Positions 1 through 5,028 are shown, numbered from the stretch's first letter. The stretch: 5,028 nucleotides of DNA from an uncultured Oscillospiraceae bacterium (GCA_900752305.1 CAADUV010000115.1:1-5028), one strand, 5' to 3'. The notes: generated by a model from the letters alone, not told the origin. Numbers and translations are program-made.

Positions 1-2
1 GG

Positions 3-101
3 AAAGTCCGCAGCTATGAGGATGTAATTCAGCGTAATAATCTGTGGCGATTCTTCCATCCGCTCAGAGAAAAAGCGGTCACGAGGGACGAAGCTCGCTG
101 A
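3..101 (+). CDS. Possible C-terminal end of an unidentified protein (5' end outside window)
   Basis: The frame starting at base 3 stays open for 32 codons and ends in TGA at 99-101. The peptide is charged and plausibly the end of a real protein; it contains SYEDVIQRNNLWRFFHPLRE. The other two forward frames hit stops within the first 27 bases. I do not recognise a family. An open run of 32 codons is short enough to be chance. The location just upstream of a gene typical of conjugative elements makes a mobile-element gene the most likely source, but this is inference. No function is proposed. Confidence 0.35.
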   Translation, partial: KVRSYEDVIQRNNLWRFFHPLREKAVTRDEAR

Positions 102-140
102 TTCCTGTGTAGAGCCGGAAAAAACGCATTTTATCGAATG

Positions 141-180
141 GGAGCGCGTCGGACAGGGCAGACATCGTCCGGCGCGCTCC
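141..180. other. Strong stem-loop, possible terminator or structured element
   Basis: Arms GGAGCGCGTCGGAC (141-154) and GTCCGGCGCGCTCC (167-180) pair over 14 bp with one T-G wobble, around a 12-base loop. The sequence just after it is TGTTTAAAAA, so the T-tract is weak. It lies 39 bases past the stop at 101 and about 95 bases before the next start, so it could end transcription of the upstream gene. It could also be a structured site of the mobile element. The rest of 102-275 shows no gene and no clear promoter. Confidence 0.6.
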
Positions 181-275
181 TGTTTAAAAATCGCCATTTT
201 CCCCAAGTCAAAAGCCGAAGAAAATCTCCGAAAAACACCCCTATTGCGTGACAGAGCCGCAGAAAGGATAAGCCT

Positions 276-535
276 ATGAGAAGAGGGCTGACCCAGCAGG
301 AAAAAACCACCGAAATCTATTTTGACGAGAAAGACCCCACCATCTTCATCCGCACCCACAACACCGACCTCAAGAACAGGCTGACCGCCTATGCCGCAAC
401 TCACCCCGGCGAGTGCCGTCAGACCCGGACACGGGCTGCAAGGAATTTGAGATTGAAAAGGGACGCTTCTCTTTCCGGCTGACCGCCCCATACAGAGAGG
501 AACGCCGCTGGGCGGCAAGCGAAGCAACGAAATAA
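276..535 (+). pseudogene. Frameshifted small hypothetical protein typical of clostridial conjugative elements
   Basis: The start ATG at 276 follows AAAGGA (263-268) at a good distance. The first part reads TTEIYFDEKDPTIFIRTHNT and then a region with LKNRLTAYAATHP, which I remember as the conserved N-terminal part of a family of roughly 80-90 aa found in clostridial integrative conjugative elements. After CRQT the reading frame runs on into an arginine-rich tail and stops at 480-482. The frame starting at 422 continues the family pattern: PDTGC, then KEFEIEKGRFSFRLTAPYRE, ending in ATK and TAA at 533-535. A deletion of 1 or 4 bases near 420-426 explains this; for example, restoring an Asp codon after CRQT joins the halves as CRQTDPDTG. 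The alternative is a sequencing error. The protein's function is unknown to me; recognition is from memory. Confidence 0.7.
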
Positions 536-549
536 CGAATAAAAGGATT

Positions 550-1701
550 TTAGGGCTTCGTTGATTGTTGCGTTGGCAACCCCACCGCAATGGTGGTGCC
601 CTTCTCCGAACTCTCCTCCACCCAAACGGAGCCGCCGTGGAGTTCGGCGATCTCCCACACCAGCGCGAGCCCCAACCCTGCGCCACCGTACTCGCGGCTG
701 CGGGACTTGTCCACCCGGAAGAAGGGCTGGAAGATACTGCGCTGATGCTCCTCCGGGATGCCGCAGCCAGTATCCGACACGCGAAGCAGGAGCTTTTCCG
801 GCTCCTGTGTGACAGAAACCCGTACCGAGCCGCCCGGCCGGTTGTACTTGACAGCATTCTCCGTCAGGTTGAAGATCAGCCGGTAGATCAGTGCGTCACT
901 GCCGGTCATAATGCCGTCACCCTCTGCCGTCAGTGTGACGCCGCGCTTATCTGAGAGCGGCGCGAGATCTGTGAAGATCTCCTCGATCATGGGAGCAAGC
1001 TGGATGCGCTCGTTCCGTGCCACCTGCTGCAAATTGCTCATCTCCAGCAGCGTTCTGGTCATCTGCGTCAGCCTCTCCGTTTGCTCCCGCAGAAGGGTGA
1101 GAAACTCTGCCGTCTGCGGCAGCATGGCGGGATGCTCTGCGGAAAACAGCTCCAGCTGCGCCTGCATTAGTGCCAGCGGTGTGCGCAGCTCGTGGGCAGC
1201 GTTGCCGGTGAACTGCCGCTGGGCGGCAAAGGCGGTGTTCAGCCGCTCCAGCATCTGGTTGAAGGAGTGGCTGAGCTGCTTAAACTCCGGAAGCACATCT
1301 TCATCGATCTTCATATCCGCTAGATTGTTCATCTGCACCATTTCCACCTGAGAAGCAAAGCTGCGCAGGGGCTTGAGGGCACGTCCACTGACAAAGTAGG
1401 CAAGAATGCCGCTGAGCAGCGTTACCGCAGCCGTGATATACCAGTTGGTCGCGCGAAAGCGTCCCTGCGCCCCATCGACGACGATGGTCAGCTCATCGTC
1501 GGGCGCTACGAGCTGCGGGTCAAAGCTTGCTGTGCCTTCCTCATTCAGGATCACCGTGCCGCCGCCCTGTAAACCGTCCACAATGGTGTCCATATAGTAC
1601 ACACCGGAGAAGCAGAGCAGCAGATTCATGGCCACGCAGGTGACGCCGATGAGCAGAACGGTCATCAGCGTGATGCGCCATTGTAAAGAGATCCGCTTCA
1701 T
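550..1701 (-). CDS. Two-component sensor histidine kinase, membrane bound (EnvZ/OmpR-type partner)
   Basis: This 383-aa protein should autophosphorylate on His and pass the phosphate to the regulator encoded just upstream. Membrane helices lie at about residues 9-33 and 86-106, flanking a short extracytoplasmic loop of about 50 residues. A HAMP-like segment follows (about 107-160), with GRALKPLRSF at its start. The H-box is AAHELRTPL with His170. The ATPase domain shows the N-box NLTENAVKYN (Asn282), the G1 motif SDTGCGIP (Asp310), the F-box FQPFFRV and the G2 motif GGAGLGL (339-345). All catalytic motifs look intact. Its ATG overlaps the regulator stop as ATGA, and GGGAGG at 1711-1716 is the ribosome site. 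The stimulus is not known; the outer loop has no cysteine, while Cys22 and Cys30 sit in the first helix. The stop TAA lies 14 bases from the broken gene on the other strand. Confidence 0.95.
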   Translation of the reverse strand: MKRISLQWRITLMTVLLIGVTCVAMNLLLCFSGVYYMDTIVDGLQGGGTVILNEEGTASFDPQLVAPDDELTIVVDGAQGRFRATNWYITAAVTLLSGILAYFVSGRALKPLRSFASQVEMVQMNNLADMKIDEDVLPEFKQLSHSFNQMLERLNTAFAAQRQFTGNAAHELRTPLALMQAQLELFSAEHPAMLPQTAEFLTLLREQTERLTQMTRTLLEMSNLQQVARNERIQLAPMIEEIFTDLAPLSDKRGVTLTAEGDGIMTGSDALIYRLIFNLTENAVKYNRPGGSVRVSVTQEPEKLLLRVSDTGCGIPEEHQRSIFQPFFRVDKSRSREYGGAGLGLALVWEIAELHGGSVWVEESSEKGTTIAVGLPTQQSTKP

Positions 1702-2375
1702 GCTTCAGTGCCTCCCATCAGATAGCCTTCACCGATGCGGTTGCGGATGGGATCATAGCCCAGTGCAGCGCGAAGCTTTTTGCGCAGTGCGGAGATGTGG
1801 ACCCGGATGGAGTTGCTGAAGCTGTCCACACTGTTGTCCCAAACATGATCCATCAGCTCCTCCTGACTCACCGGCCGGCCCTGATGTACCATCAAGTATT
1901 CCAGGATCCCCGTCTCCTTGCGGGTCAGTGTCATGGTCTGCCCCTTGACGGCGGCGGTGCGGGAGCGGGTATCAAAGGTCAAATCTCCGCAGACCAGCAG
2001 CACATCCTGCTGGGTAAACTGCCGCAGGGTCAGACTGCGGATGCGGGCCTCCAATTCAGCTAAGTGGAAGGGCTTTGCCAGATAGTCGTTGGCTCCCGCA
2101 TCCAGCCCCGCCACCTTGTCCTCCACCTCGCTGCGGGCGGAGAGGATCAGCACCCGCGTCTCACGGTCGGTCTGCCGCAGGCTCCGCAGCACCGTCATAC
2201 CGTCCTTCCTCGGCAGGTTCAGGTCGAGGAGCACCAGATCATAGCGCTCCACGCCCAGCAGCTCCAGGGCCTTCTCCCCATCGTAACAGTAGTCCACGCT
2301 GTAGGCCAGCCGCCGCAGGCTGCGGACGATGGTCTCGCACAGGGCGCGTTCATCTTCAATGACCAAAAGGTGCAT
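1698..2375 (-). CDS. OmpR/PhoB-family response regulator
   Basis: A 225-aa DNA-binding regulator, phosphorylated by the adjacent kinase. The receiver domain (about 1-115) has the acidic pocket E7-D8, phosphoacceptor Asp51 in LLDLNLP, Ser79 at the conserved Thr/Ser site, and Lys101 in LAKPF. The winged-helix domain (about 125-223) has LTRKETGILEYL, the recognition-helix stretch SNSIRVHISALRKKL and the final IRNRIGEGYLM, as in OmpR/PhoB proteins. I chose the ATG at 2373-2375 because GGAGG (complement of 2382-2386) stands 6 bases before it and the protein then begins MHLLVIEDE, the normal family start; two ATGs further upstream would only add eight residues and lack this spacing. It is first in the regulator-kinase operon. 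Divergent placement next to the redox operon suggests that it controls that operon and itself. Confidence 0.96.
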   Translation of the reverse strand: MHLLVIEDERALCETIVRSLRRLAYSVDYCYDGEKALELLGVERYDLVLLDLNLPRKDGMTVLRSLRQTDRETRVLILSARSEVEDKVAGLDAGANDYLAKPFHLAELEARIRSLTLRQFTQQDVLLVCGDLTFDTRSRTAAVKGQTMTLTRKETGILEYLMVHQGRPVSQEELMDHVWDNSVDSFSNSIRVHISALRKKLRAALGYDPIRNRIGEGYLMGGTEA

Positions 2376-2402
2376 AAGAGCCCTCCTTTTCATTTTCACG
2401 TT

Positions 2403-2418
2403 GTTCTTAATTATAGCA
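2403..2418 (-). promoter_or_regulatory. Promoter -10 region of the regulator-kinase operon (minus strand)
   Basis: Read on the minus strand, bases 2418 to 2410 give TGCTATAAT, a perfect TATAAT with the TGn extension. A good -35 is absent at 17 bp (ACGCAA); TTAACG lies at a 20-bp spacing. An extended -10 can work without a strong -35. Initiation would fall near 2403, leaving a leader of about 28 bases before the regulator start. Confidence 0.65.
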
Positions 2419-2436
2419 AAAACAGATAAGGTTTGC

Positions 2437-2468
2437 GTTAAATTTTCGTTCTTAACAGAGAATTTAAC
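2437..2468. promoter_or_regulatory. Candidate response-regulator operator between the divergent promoters
   Basis: CTTAAC (2451-2456) and TTTAAC (2463-2468) form a direct repeat with a 12-bp period, ending 10 bp before the rightward -10, which is where an OmpR/PhoB-type activator would replace a poor -35. A third TTAA stands at 2438-2441. GTTAAATT (2437-2444) and AATTTAAC (2461-2468) are also exact inverted copies, and GTTCTTAA occurs at 2403-2410 and 2448-2455. Assignment to the neighbouring regulator is inference from position and family habit. Confidence 0.5.
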
Positions 2469-2478
2469 TCTCTTGCGC

Positions 2479-2484
2479 TATGAT
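2479..2484 (+). promoter_or_regulatory. Probable -10 of the redox operon
   Basis: TATGAT at 2479-2484 differs from the consensus at one base. The hexamer 17 bp upstream is CAGAGA, a poor -35, consistent with activator dependence. Predicted initiation near 2490 gives a leader of about 25 bases before the ATG at 2515. The -10 is embedded in an exact dyad, CGCTA-TGA-TAGCG (2476-2488). Confidence 0.55.
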
Positions 2485-2514
2485 AGCGACAGAAAACCGG
2501 AAAGGGTGATGAAA

Positions 2515-2661
2515 ATGAGCCATGCAAAAAAGACGACGGTACAGGTTACCCTGTTGGCTGCCGCAATTGCCATGCTATGCTTCGGCGCCTGGCGTGGCGA
2601 GGCGGCGACGGTGCTAAGCAAGGCCATTAAGCTGTGTCTGGAGTGTGTTGGCATTGGGTAA
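2515..2661 (+). CDS. CD1871A-like CXXC microprotein, membrane anchored
   Basis: This 48-aa protein has a basic start (MSHAKK), one hydrophobic helix (about residues 9-25), the sequence GAWRGEAATVLSKAIKLCLE, and a C-terminal CLECVGIG with a CXXC pair (Cys41, Cys44). This matches my memory of the CD1871A family of CXXC microproteins, which have a GAYRGE-type segment and end in CLECIGIG. The role is not established; the CXXC suggests a redox or metal-binding part working with the Fe-S protein encoded next. The ATG at 2515 is preferred because AGGG (2503-2506) is 8 bases upstream; ATG 2509 and GTG 2506 in the same frame are alternatives. It is the first gene of the rightward operon, and its end overlaps the start of the next gene. 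It is easily missed because of its size. Confidence 0.87.
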   Translation: MSHAKKTTVQVTLLAAAIAMLCFGAWRGEAATVLSKAIKLCLECVGIG

Positions 2662-3595
2662 AAAGAAGTTTACGGGCGTATCACAGTTTCTGGCGCGCTT
2701 CCGGGGCTGGATCCAGGCGGGTGCGGCCTTATTGACCAATCTGCATCTGCCGAATTTTCTTAAGGGCGGGCTGTACCAGGGCGCGGGGAAGACCGTCTGC
2801 GTGCCTGGGCTCAACTGCTATTCCTGTCCGGCAGCCTCCGGCGCCTGTCCCATCGGGGCCTTTCAGGCGGTGGTAGGCTCGTCGAAATTCAGCTTTTCCT
2901 ATTATATCACAGGAATTCTGATTCTGCTGGGCGTTTTGCTGGGACGCTTTATCTGCGGCTTTTTGTGTCCCTTTGGCTGGTTTCAGGAGCTGCTGCACAA
3001 GATTCCGTCAAGAAAGCTGTCTACAAGAAAGCTCAAGCCCCTGCGATACCTGAAATATGCTATTTTGCTGGTGATGGTATTCCTGCTCCCGGCGTTCCTT
3101 GTAAACGATGTGGGCATGGGCGACCCCTTCTTCTGCAAGTATCTCTGCCCACAGGGCGTGCTGGAGGGGGCAATTCCGCTGTCTCTTGCCAATTCCGGCA
3201 TCCGTGCGGCGCTGGGCAGCCTGTTTACGTGGAAGCTCGCCATTTTGCTGGTGGTGATCGTGCTCAGCGTGCTGTTTTATCGGCCCTTCTGCAAGTGGAT
3301 CTGCCCGCTGGGCGCGTTCTATGCGCTGCTGAATAAGGTCTCCCTGGTTCAGATGAAGGTGGATCAGAGCAAGTGTATTTCCTGCGGGAAATGTGCAAGA
3401 GCCTGCAAAATGGACGTGGACGTAACGAAATCCCCGAACCATACCGAGTGCATCCGCTGCGGGATGTGTGTCCGAGCCTGTCCGACCAATGCCGTGCGCT
3501 TCCGCTGCGGCTTTGGCACGGGAAAGCAGGGTACCGTTCTCCCGGAGAAAACAAATAAGCAAATGAATGATATTGTAAAGGAGAAAAAATCATGA
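2645..3595 (+). CDS. Polytopic 4Fe-4S binding membrane protein, NapH/YccM-like
   Basis: A protein of about 316 aa likely to move electrons at or across the membrane. In order it has CVPGLNCYSCPAASGACPIG (52-71), a membrane helix at about 84-103, the CGFLCPFG motif (104-111), a helix at about 136-154, CKYLCPQG (164-171), a helix at about 197-213, CKWICPLG (216-223), and two classical 4Fe-4S motifs CxxCxxCxxxC (Cys244/247/250/254 and Cys269/272/275/279). The repeated CxxxCP motifs before a C-terminal ferredoxin domain are the hallmark of the NapH/NosR/RdxA/YccM group. No ATG fits the start: GTG 2645, TTG 2648 and TTG 2654 are in frame, and TTG 2654 has the best spacing (10 bases) from GGAG at 2640-2643. 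The start is therefore uncertain by three residues. It overlaps the upstream gene, suggesting translational coupling, and its stop overlaps the next start as ATGA. The electron donor is unknown. Confidence 0.92.
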   Translation: MLALGKKKFTGVSQFLARFRGWIQAGAALLTNLHLPNFLKGGLYQGAGKTVCVPGLNCYSCPAASGACPIGAFQAVVGSSKFSFSYYITGILILLGVLLGRFICGFLCPFGWFQELLHKIPSRKLSTRKLKPLRYLKYAILLVMVFLLPAFLVNDVGMGDPFFCKYLCPQGVLEGAIPLSLANSGIRAALGSLFTWKLAILLVVIVLSVLFYRPFCKWICPLGAFYALLNKVSLVQMKVDQSKCISCGKCARACKMDVDVTKSPNHTECIRCGMCVRACPTNAVRFRCGFGTGKQGTVLPEKTNKQMNDIVKEKKS

Positions 3596-4569
3596 AAACG
3601 ACCAAAATCCTGACCGCACTGCTCCTCGTTGCGCTGGTGCTCAGCCTTGCTGCCTGCAGCAAGCCGCAAACGAACGGAGGCGACATGACGACCGAAAACA
3701 ACGCGGCCAACGCGATCGATGACCTTCTGGCAAAAGAGGCGGCCACCGCTGAGGAAGCGACGGCGCTGCACACCCAGCTGATGGATGCCGAAACTGCGAT
3801 CCTGAATGAGAACAGCGCGCTTTGGGAAAAGGTTTTCCTTTCCGCTGACAAGGGCTCTGCGATGATCGAGGACGGCAGCAACTACGGCGACTTCCTGCTC
3901 AAAACGATCGAAAGCGCAAAGGATGAGTTCACCGAGGACGAGCTGAAGCTGCTGCAGAAGGACGGCGAAACGATCCGCAGCATTGAAGTCAAGGTCGCCG
4001 CTCTGCAGGAGAAGTTCCCTGGCTGCGGTCAGATGCCCTCCGGCGACGGCACGAGCGTGCCTGCGGGCGACAACATGATGACGCCTCCCGATGATGGCAG
4101 CCAGCAGAAGTTCCCCGCCTTTGAGGGAAAGGATCTGGACGGGAACGAGGTCAAGAGCGATACGCTGTTCTCCGGCAATGCCGTCACCGTAGTGAATTTC
4201 TGGTTCACCACCTGCAATCCCTGTGTGGGTGAGCTTGCCGAACTGGACGCACTGAACAAGGAGCTTGCGGAGAAGGGCGGCGCACTCATCGGTGTCAACA
4301 CCTTCACATTGGATGGCGACGAGGCGGCAATTTCCGAAGCAAAAGACGTATTGGCCAAGAAGGGCGCGACCTATCAGAATGTGTATTTCGCTTCCGATGG
4401 CGAGGCCGGCAAGTTCACAACGAACATCTTCGCTTACCCCACCACCTATGTGGTTGACCGCAACGGCAATATCGTGGGCGAGCCCATCGTGGGCGCCATC
4501 ACAGAAAAGAACCAGGCGGAAGCGCTGCAAAAGCTCATCGATCAGGCGCTTGCCGCCGATAAGGGCTGA
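3592..4569 (+). CDS. TlpA-like thioredoxin-fold lipoprotein (redoxin)
   Basis: A 325-aa extracytoplasmic lipoprotein. The signal peptide is MKTTK plus a hydrophobic stretch, with lipobox LAAC and lipidated Cys22. Residues about 35-142 are rich in Ala, Glu and Leu and look helical, perhaps a coiled coil; I do not recognise this part. A linker rich in Gly, Pro, Ser and Asp (about 145-172) contains the single Cys145 (FPGCGQ). The redoxin domain (about 173-322) has FPAFEGKDLDGNEV, VVNFWFTTCNPC with the CNPC active site (Cys208, Cys211), the cis-Pro region AYPTTYVVD (Pro283) and the usual RNGNIVG turn. The likely role is thiol-disulfide exchange outside the membrane, taking electrons from the Fe-S protein encoded just upstream; that link is inference from operon structure. 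AAGGAG (3578-3583) is 8 bases from the ATG, which overlaps the upstream stop. Confidence 0.93.
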   Translation: MKTTKILTALLLVALVLSLAACSKPQTNGGDMTTENNAANAIDDLLAKEAATAEEATALHTQLMDAETAILNENSALWEKVFLSADKGSAMIEDGSNYGDFLLKTIESAKDEFTEDELKLLQKDGETIRSIEVKVAALQEKFPGCGQMPSGDGTSVPAGDNMMTPPDDGSQQKFPAFEGKDLDGNEVKSDTLFSGNAVTVVNFWFTTCNPCVGELAELDALNKELAEKGGALIGVNTFTLDGDEAAISEAKDVLAKKGATYQNVYFASDGEAGKFTTNIFAYPTTYVVDRNGNIVGEPIVGAITEKNQAEALQKLIDQALAADKG

Positions 4570-4596
4570 GAGTGGGATCTCGAACAGGAGGTCTCA

Positions 4597-4818
4597 ATGG
4601 GCAAGACGTCGTGTAATCCGGCAGGCGTTCTGTTTCCCACCGCACTGACGCTGGCCGGCGGCGTCGGCGGCTGGCTGTACTACCGCTATGTAGGCTGCGC
4701 TGCGGGCGCCTGCGCCATTACGTCCAACCCGTAGCTCGCCATCGGCTTCGGTGTCGCCTTCGGGCTGCTGCTCGGGATGCTCCTGCGGCCGTACGGCGGA
4801 GGGATGCAGGACCGCTGA
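4597..4818 (+). pseudogene. DUF6132-like small membrane protein interrupted by an in-frame TAG
   Basis: AGGAGG (4586-4591) stands 5 bases before ATG 4597. The frame encodes 45 residues with one membrane helix, then GGWLYYRYVGCAAGACAITS and NP, and meets TAG at 4732-4734. The same frame continues with LAIGFGVAFGLLLGMLLRP, a second membrane helix, and ends at TGA 4816-4818. I remember DUF6132 proteins as two-helix proteins with a YYxxVGCxxGxCPITSNP centre followed by an aromatic residue, so the TAG replaces a Tyr (TAC/TAT) or Trp (TGG) codon by one base change. The likely readings are a nonsense mutation or sequence error; the first 45 residues may still be made. Suppression is possible but unsupported. 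The function is unknown; the paired Cys34 and Cys39 fit the redox theme. It lies 27 bases after the redoxin gene in the same operon. Confidence 0.75.
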
Positions 4819-4860
4819 AGGCGCGGAGCAAACCGATTTCTCTCGAAAGGAGGAAACACC

Positions 4861-5028
4861 ATGATTCGGAGAGGATTGCCGCTTCTGCTTGCTGCGGCGT
4901 TGCTGCTGAGCGGCTGCACAGCCAATCAAAAGCCTATGCCGCAGGGAAAGGAAGCACAGGATATGGAAACAGCCGGACAGTCCTCAGATACATCCGGTGA
5001 GGAGAGCATGTATATGGATACCACGGAA
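4861..5028 (+). CDS. Lipoprotein, N-terminal part only (runs off window)
   Basis: AAAGGAGG (4846-4853) stands 7 bases before ATG 4861. The 56 visible residues begin with a basic MIRR, a leucine- and alanine-rich helix and the lipobox LSGC (Cys19), so the product should be lipid-anchored outside the membrane. From residue 20 to the edge there is a polar, Glu-, Ser- and Thr-rich spacer ending near SMYMDTTE; no catalytic domain is reached. Its place in the operon makes a second redoxin or a methionine sulfoxide reductase of the lipoprotein type reasonable guesses, but neither can be seen. It lies 42 bases after the DUF6132-like gene with no terminator between, so it probably belongs to the same transcript. 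Confidence 0.85.
   Translation, partial: MIRRGLPLLLAAALLLSGCTANQKPMPQGKEAQDMETAGQSSDTSGEESMYMDTTE

Noticed and set aside
1..62. Minus-strand ATG near base 62 reading to the left edge (MEESPQIITLNYIL)
   Set aside because: Only about 19 codons are visible, with no ribosome site. The opposite + strand frame is equally plausible, so no gene is called.
28..279. Open frame of 83 codons in frame 1 before the element-type gene
   Set aside because: It has no ATG or GTG start and no ribosome site, and it covers the hairpin. I treat it as non-coding.
503..517. Inverted repeat GCCGC-TGG-GCGGC as a terminator for the kinase gene
   Set aside because: The stem is only 5 bp, lies in the coding part of the broken gene, and has no T-run on either strand.
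911..1351. Serine- and cysteine-rich + strand frame inside the kinase gene
   Set aside because: It is a shadow of the kinase coding sequence, with no ribosome site and no family motif.
2376..2399. Upstream start of the response regulator adding eight residues (MKMKRRAL)
   Set aside because: The GGAGG site is placed for the ATG at 2375, and receiver domains normally begin just as MHLLVIEDE does.
2329..2508. Longer N-terminal extension of the CXXC microprotein starting at ATG 2329
   Set aside because: It would overlap the regulator gene and span both promoters. The start at 2515 has a ribosome site and gives the family's usual length.
3364..4530. Long minus-strand open frame (388 codons) opposite the Fe-S and redoxin genes
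   Set aside because: It runs antisense to two genes with clear motifs, crosses their boundary, and its translation is a low-complexity mix without family motifs. It is an artefact of GC-rich third positions.
4732..4734. Pyrrolysine or amber recoding as the explanation of the in-frame TAG
   Set aside because: No suppressor tRNA or supporting element is visible, and a single-base nonsense change is simpler. It is kept only as a check in the finding.

Overview
The window looks like accessory DNA from a Gram-positive anaerobe of the class Clostridia, probably a gut species. The evidence is strong GGAGG ribosome sites, lipoprotein signal peptides with lipoboxes, an OmpR/EnvZ-type pair of clostridial style, a CD1871A-type CXXC microprotein, and moderately GC-rich genes around an AT-rich control region. 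No rRNA, tRNA, CRISPR array or insertion sequence is visible.

Left edge (1-535): a possible C-terminal gene tail on the + strand ends at 101. About 170 bases without a gene follow, holding a strong 14-bp hairpin at 141-180. Next is a small gene (276-535) of a type I associate with clostridial conjugative elements, broken by a frameshift near 420. Only 14 bases separate its stop from the 3' end of the kinase gene on the other strand.

Regulatory pair (550-2375, minus strand): a response regulator (1698-2375) and a membrane sensor kinase (550-1701) overlap by 4 bases in ATGA, in the order promoter, regulator, kinase.

Control region (2376-2514): a compact divergent intergenic region with a clear extended -10 for the regulator genes, a probable -10 for the rightward operon, and TTAAC-type repeats between them that suit an OmpR-family operator.

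Rightward redox operon (2515 to the window end): a 48-aa CXXC microprotein, a polytopic NapH/YccM-like 4Fe-4S membrane protein, a TlpA-like thioredoxin-fold lipoprotein, a DUF6132-like small membrane protein interrupted by an in-frame TAG, and the start of another lipoprotein that runs off the window. The genes overlap or lie close together. The gene set suggests electron transfer from the cytoplasm, through the Fe-S membrane protein, to thiol chemistry on the outer face of the membrane, controlled by the divergent two-component system. The final substrate is not visible; the truncated last gene probably holds the answer.
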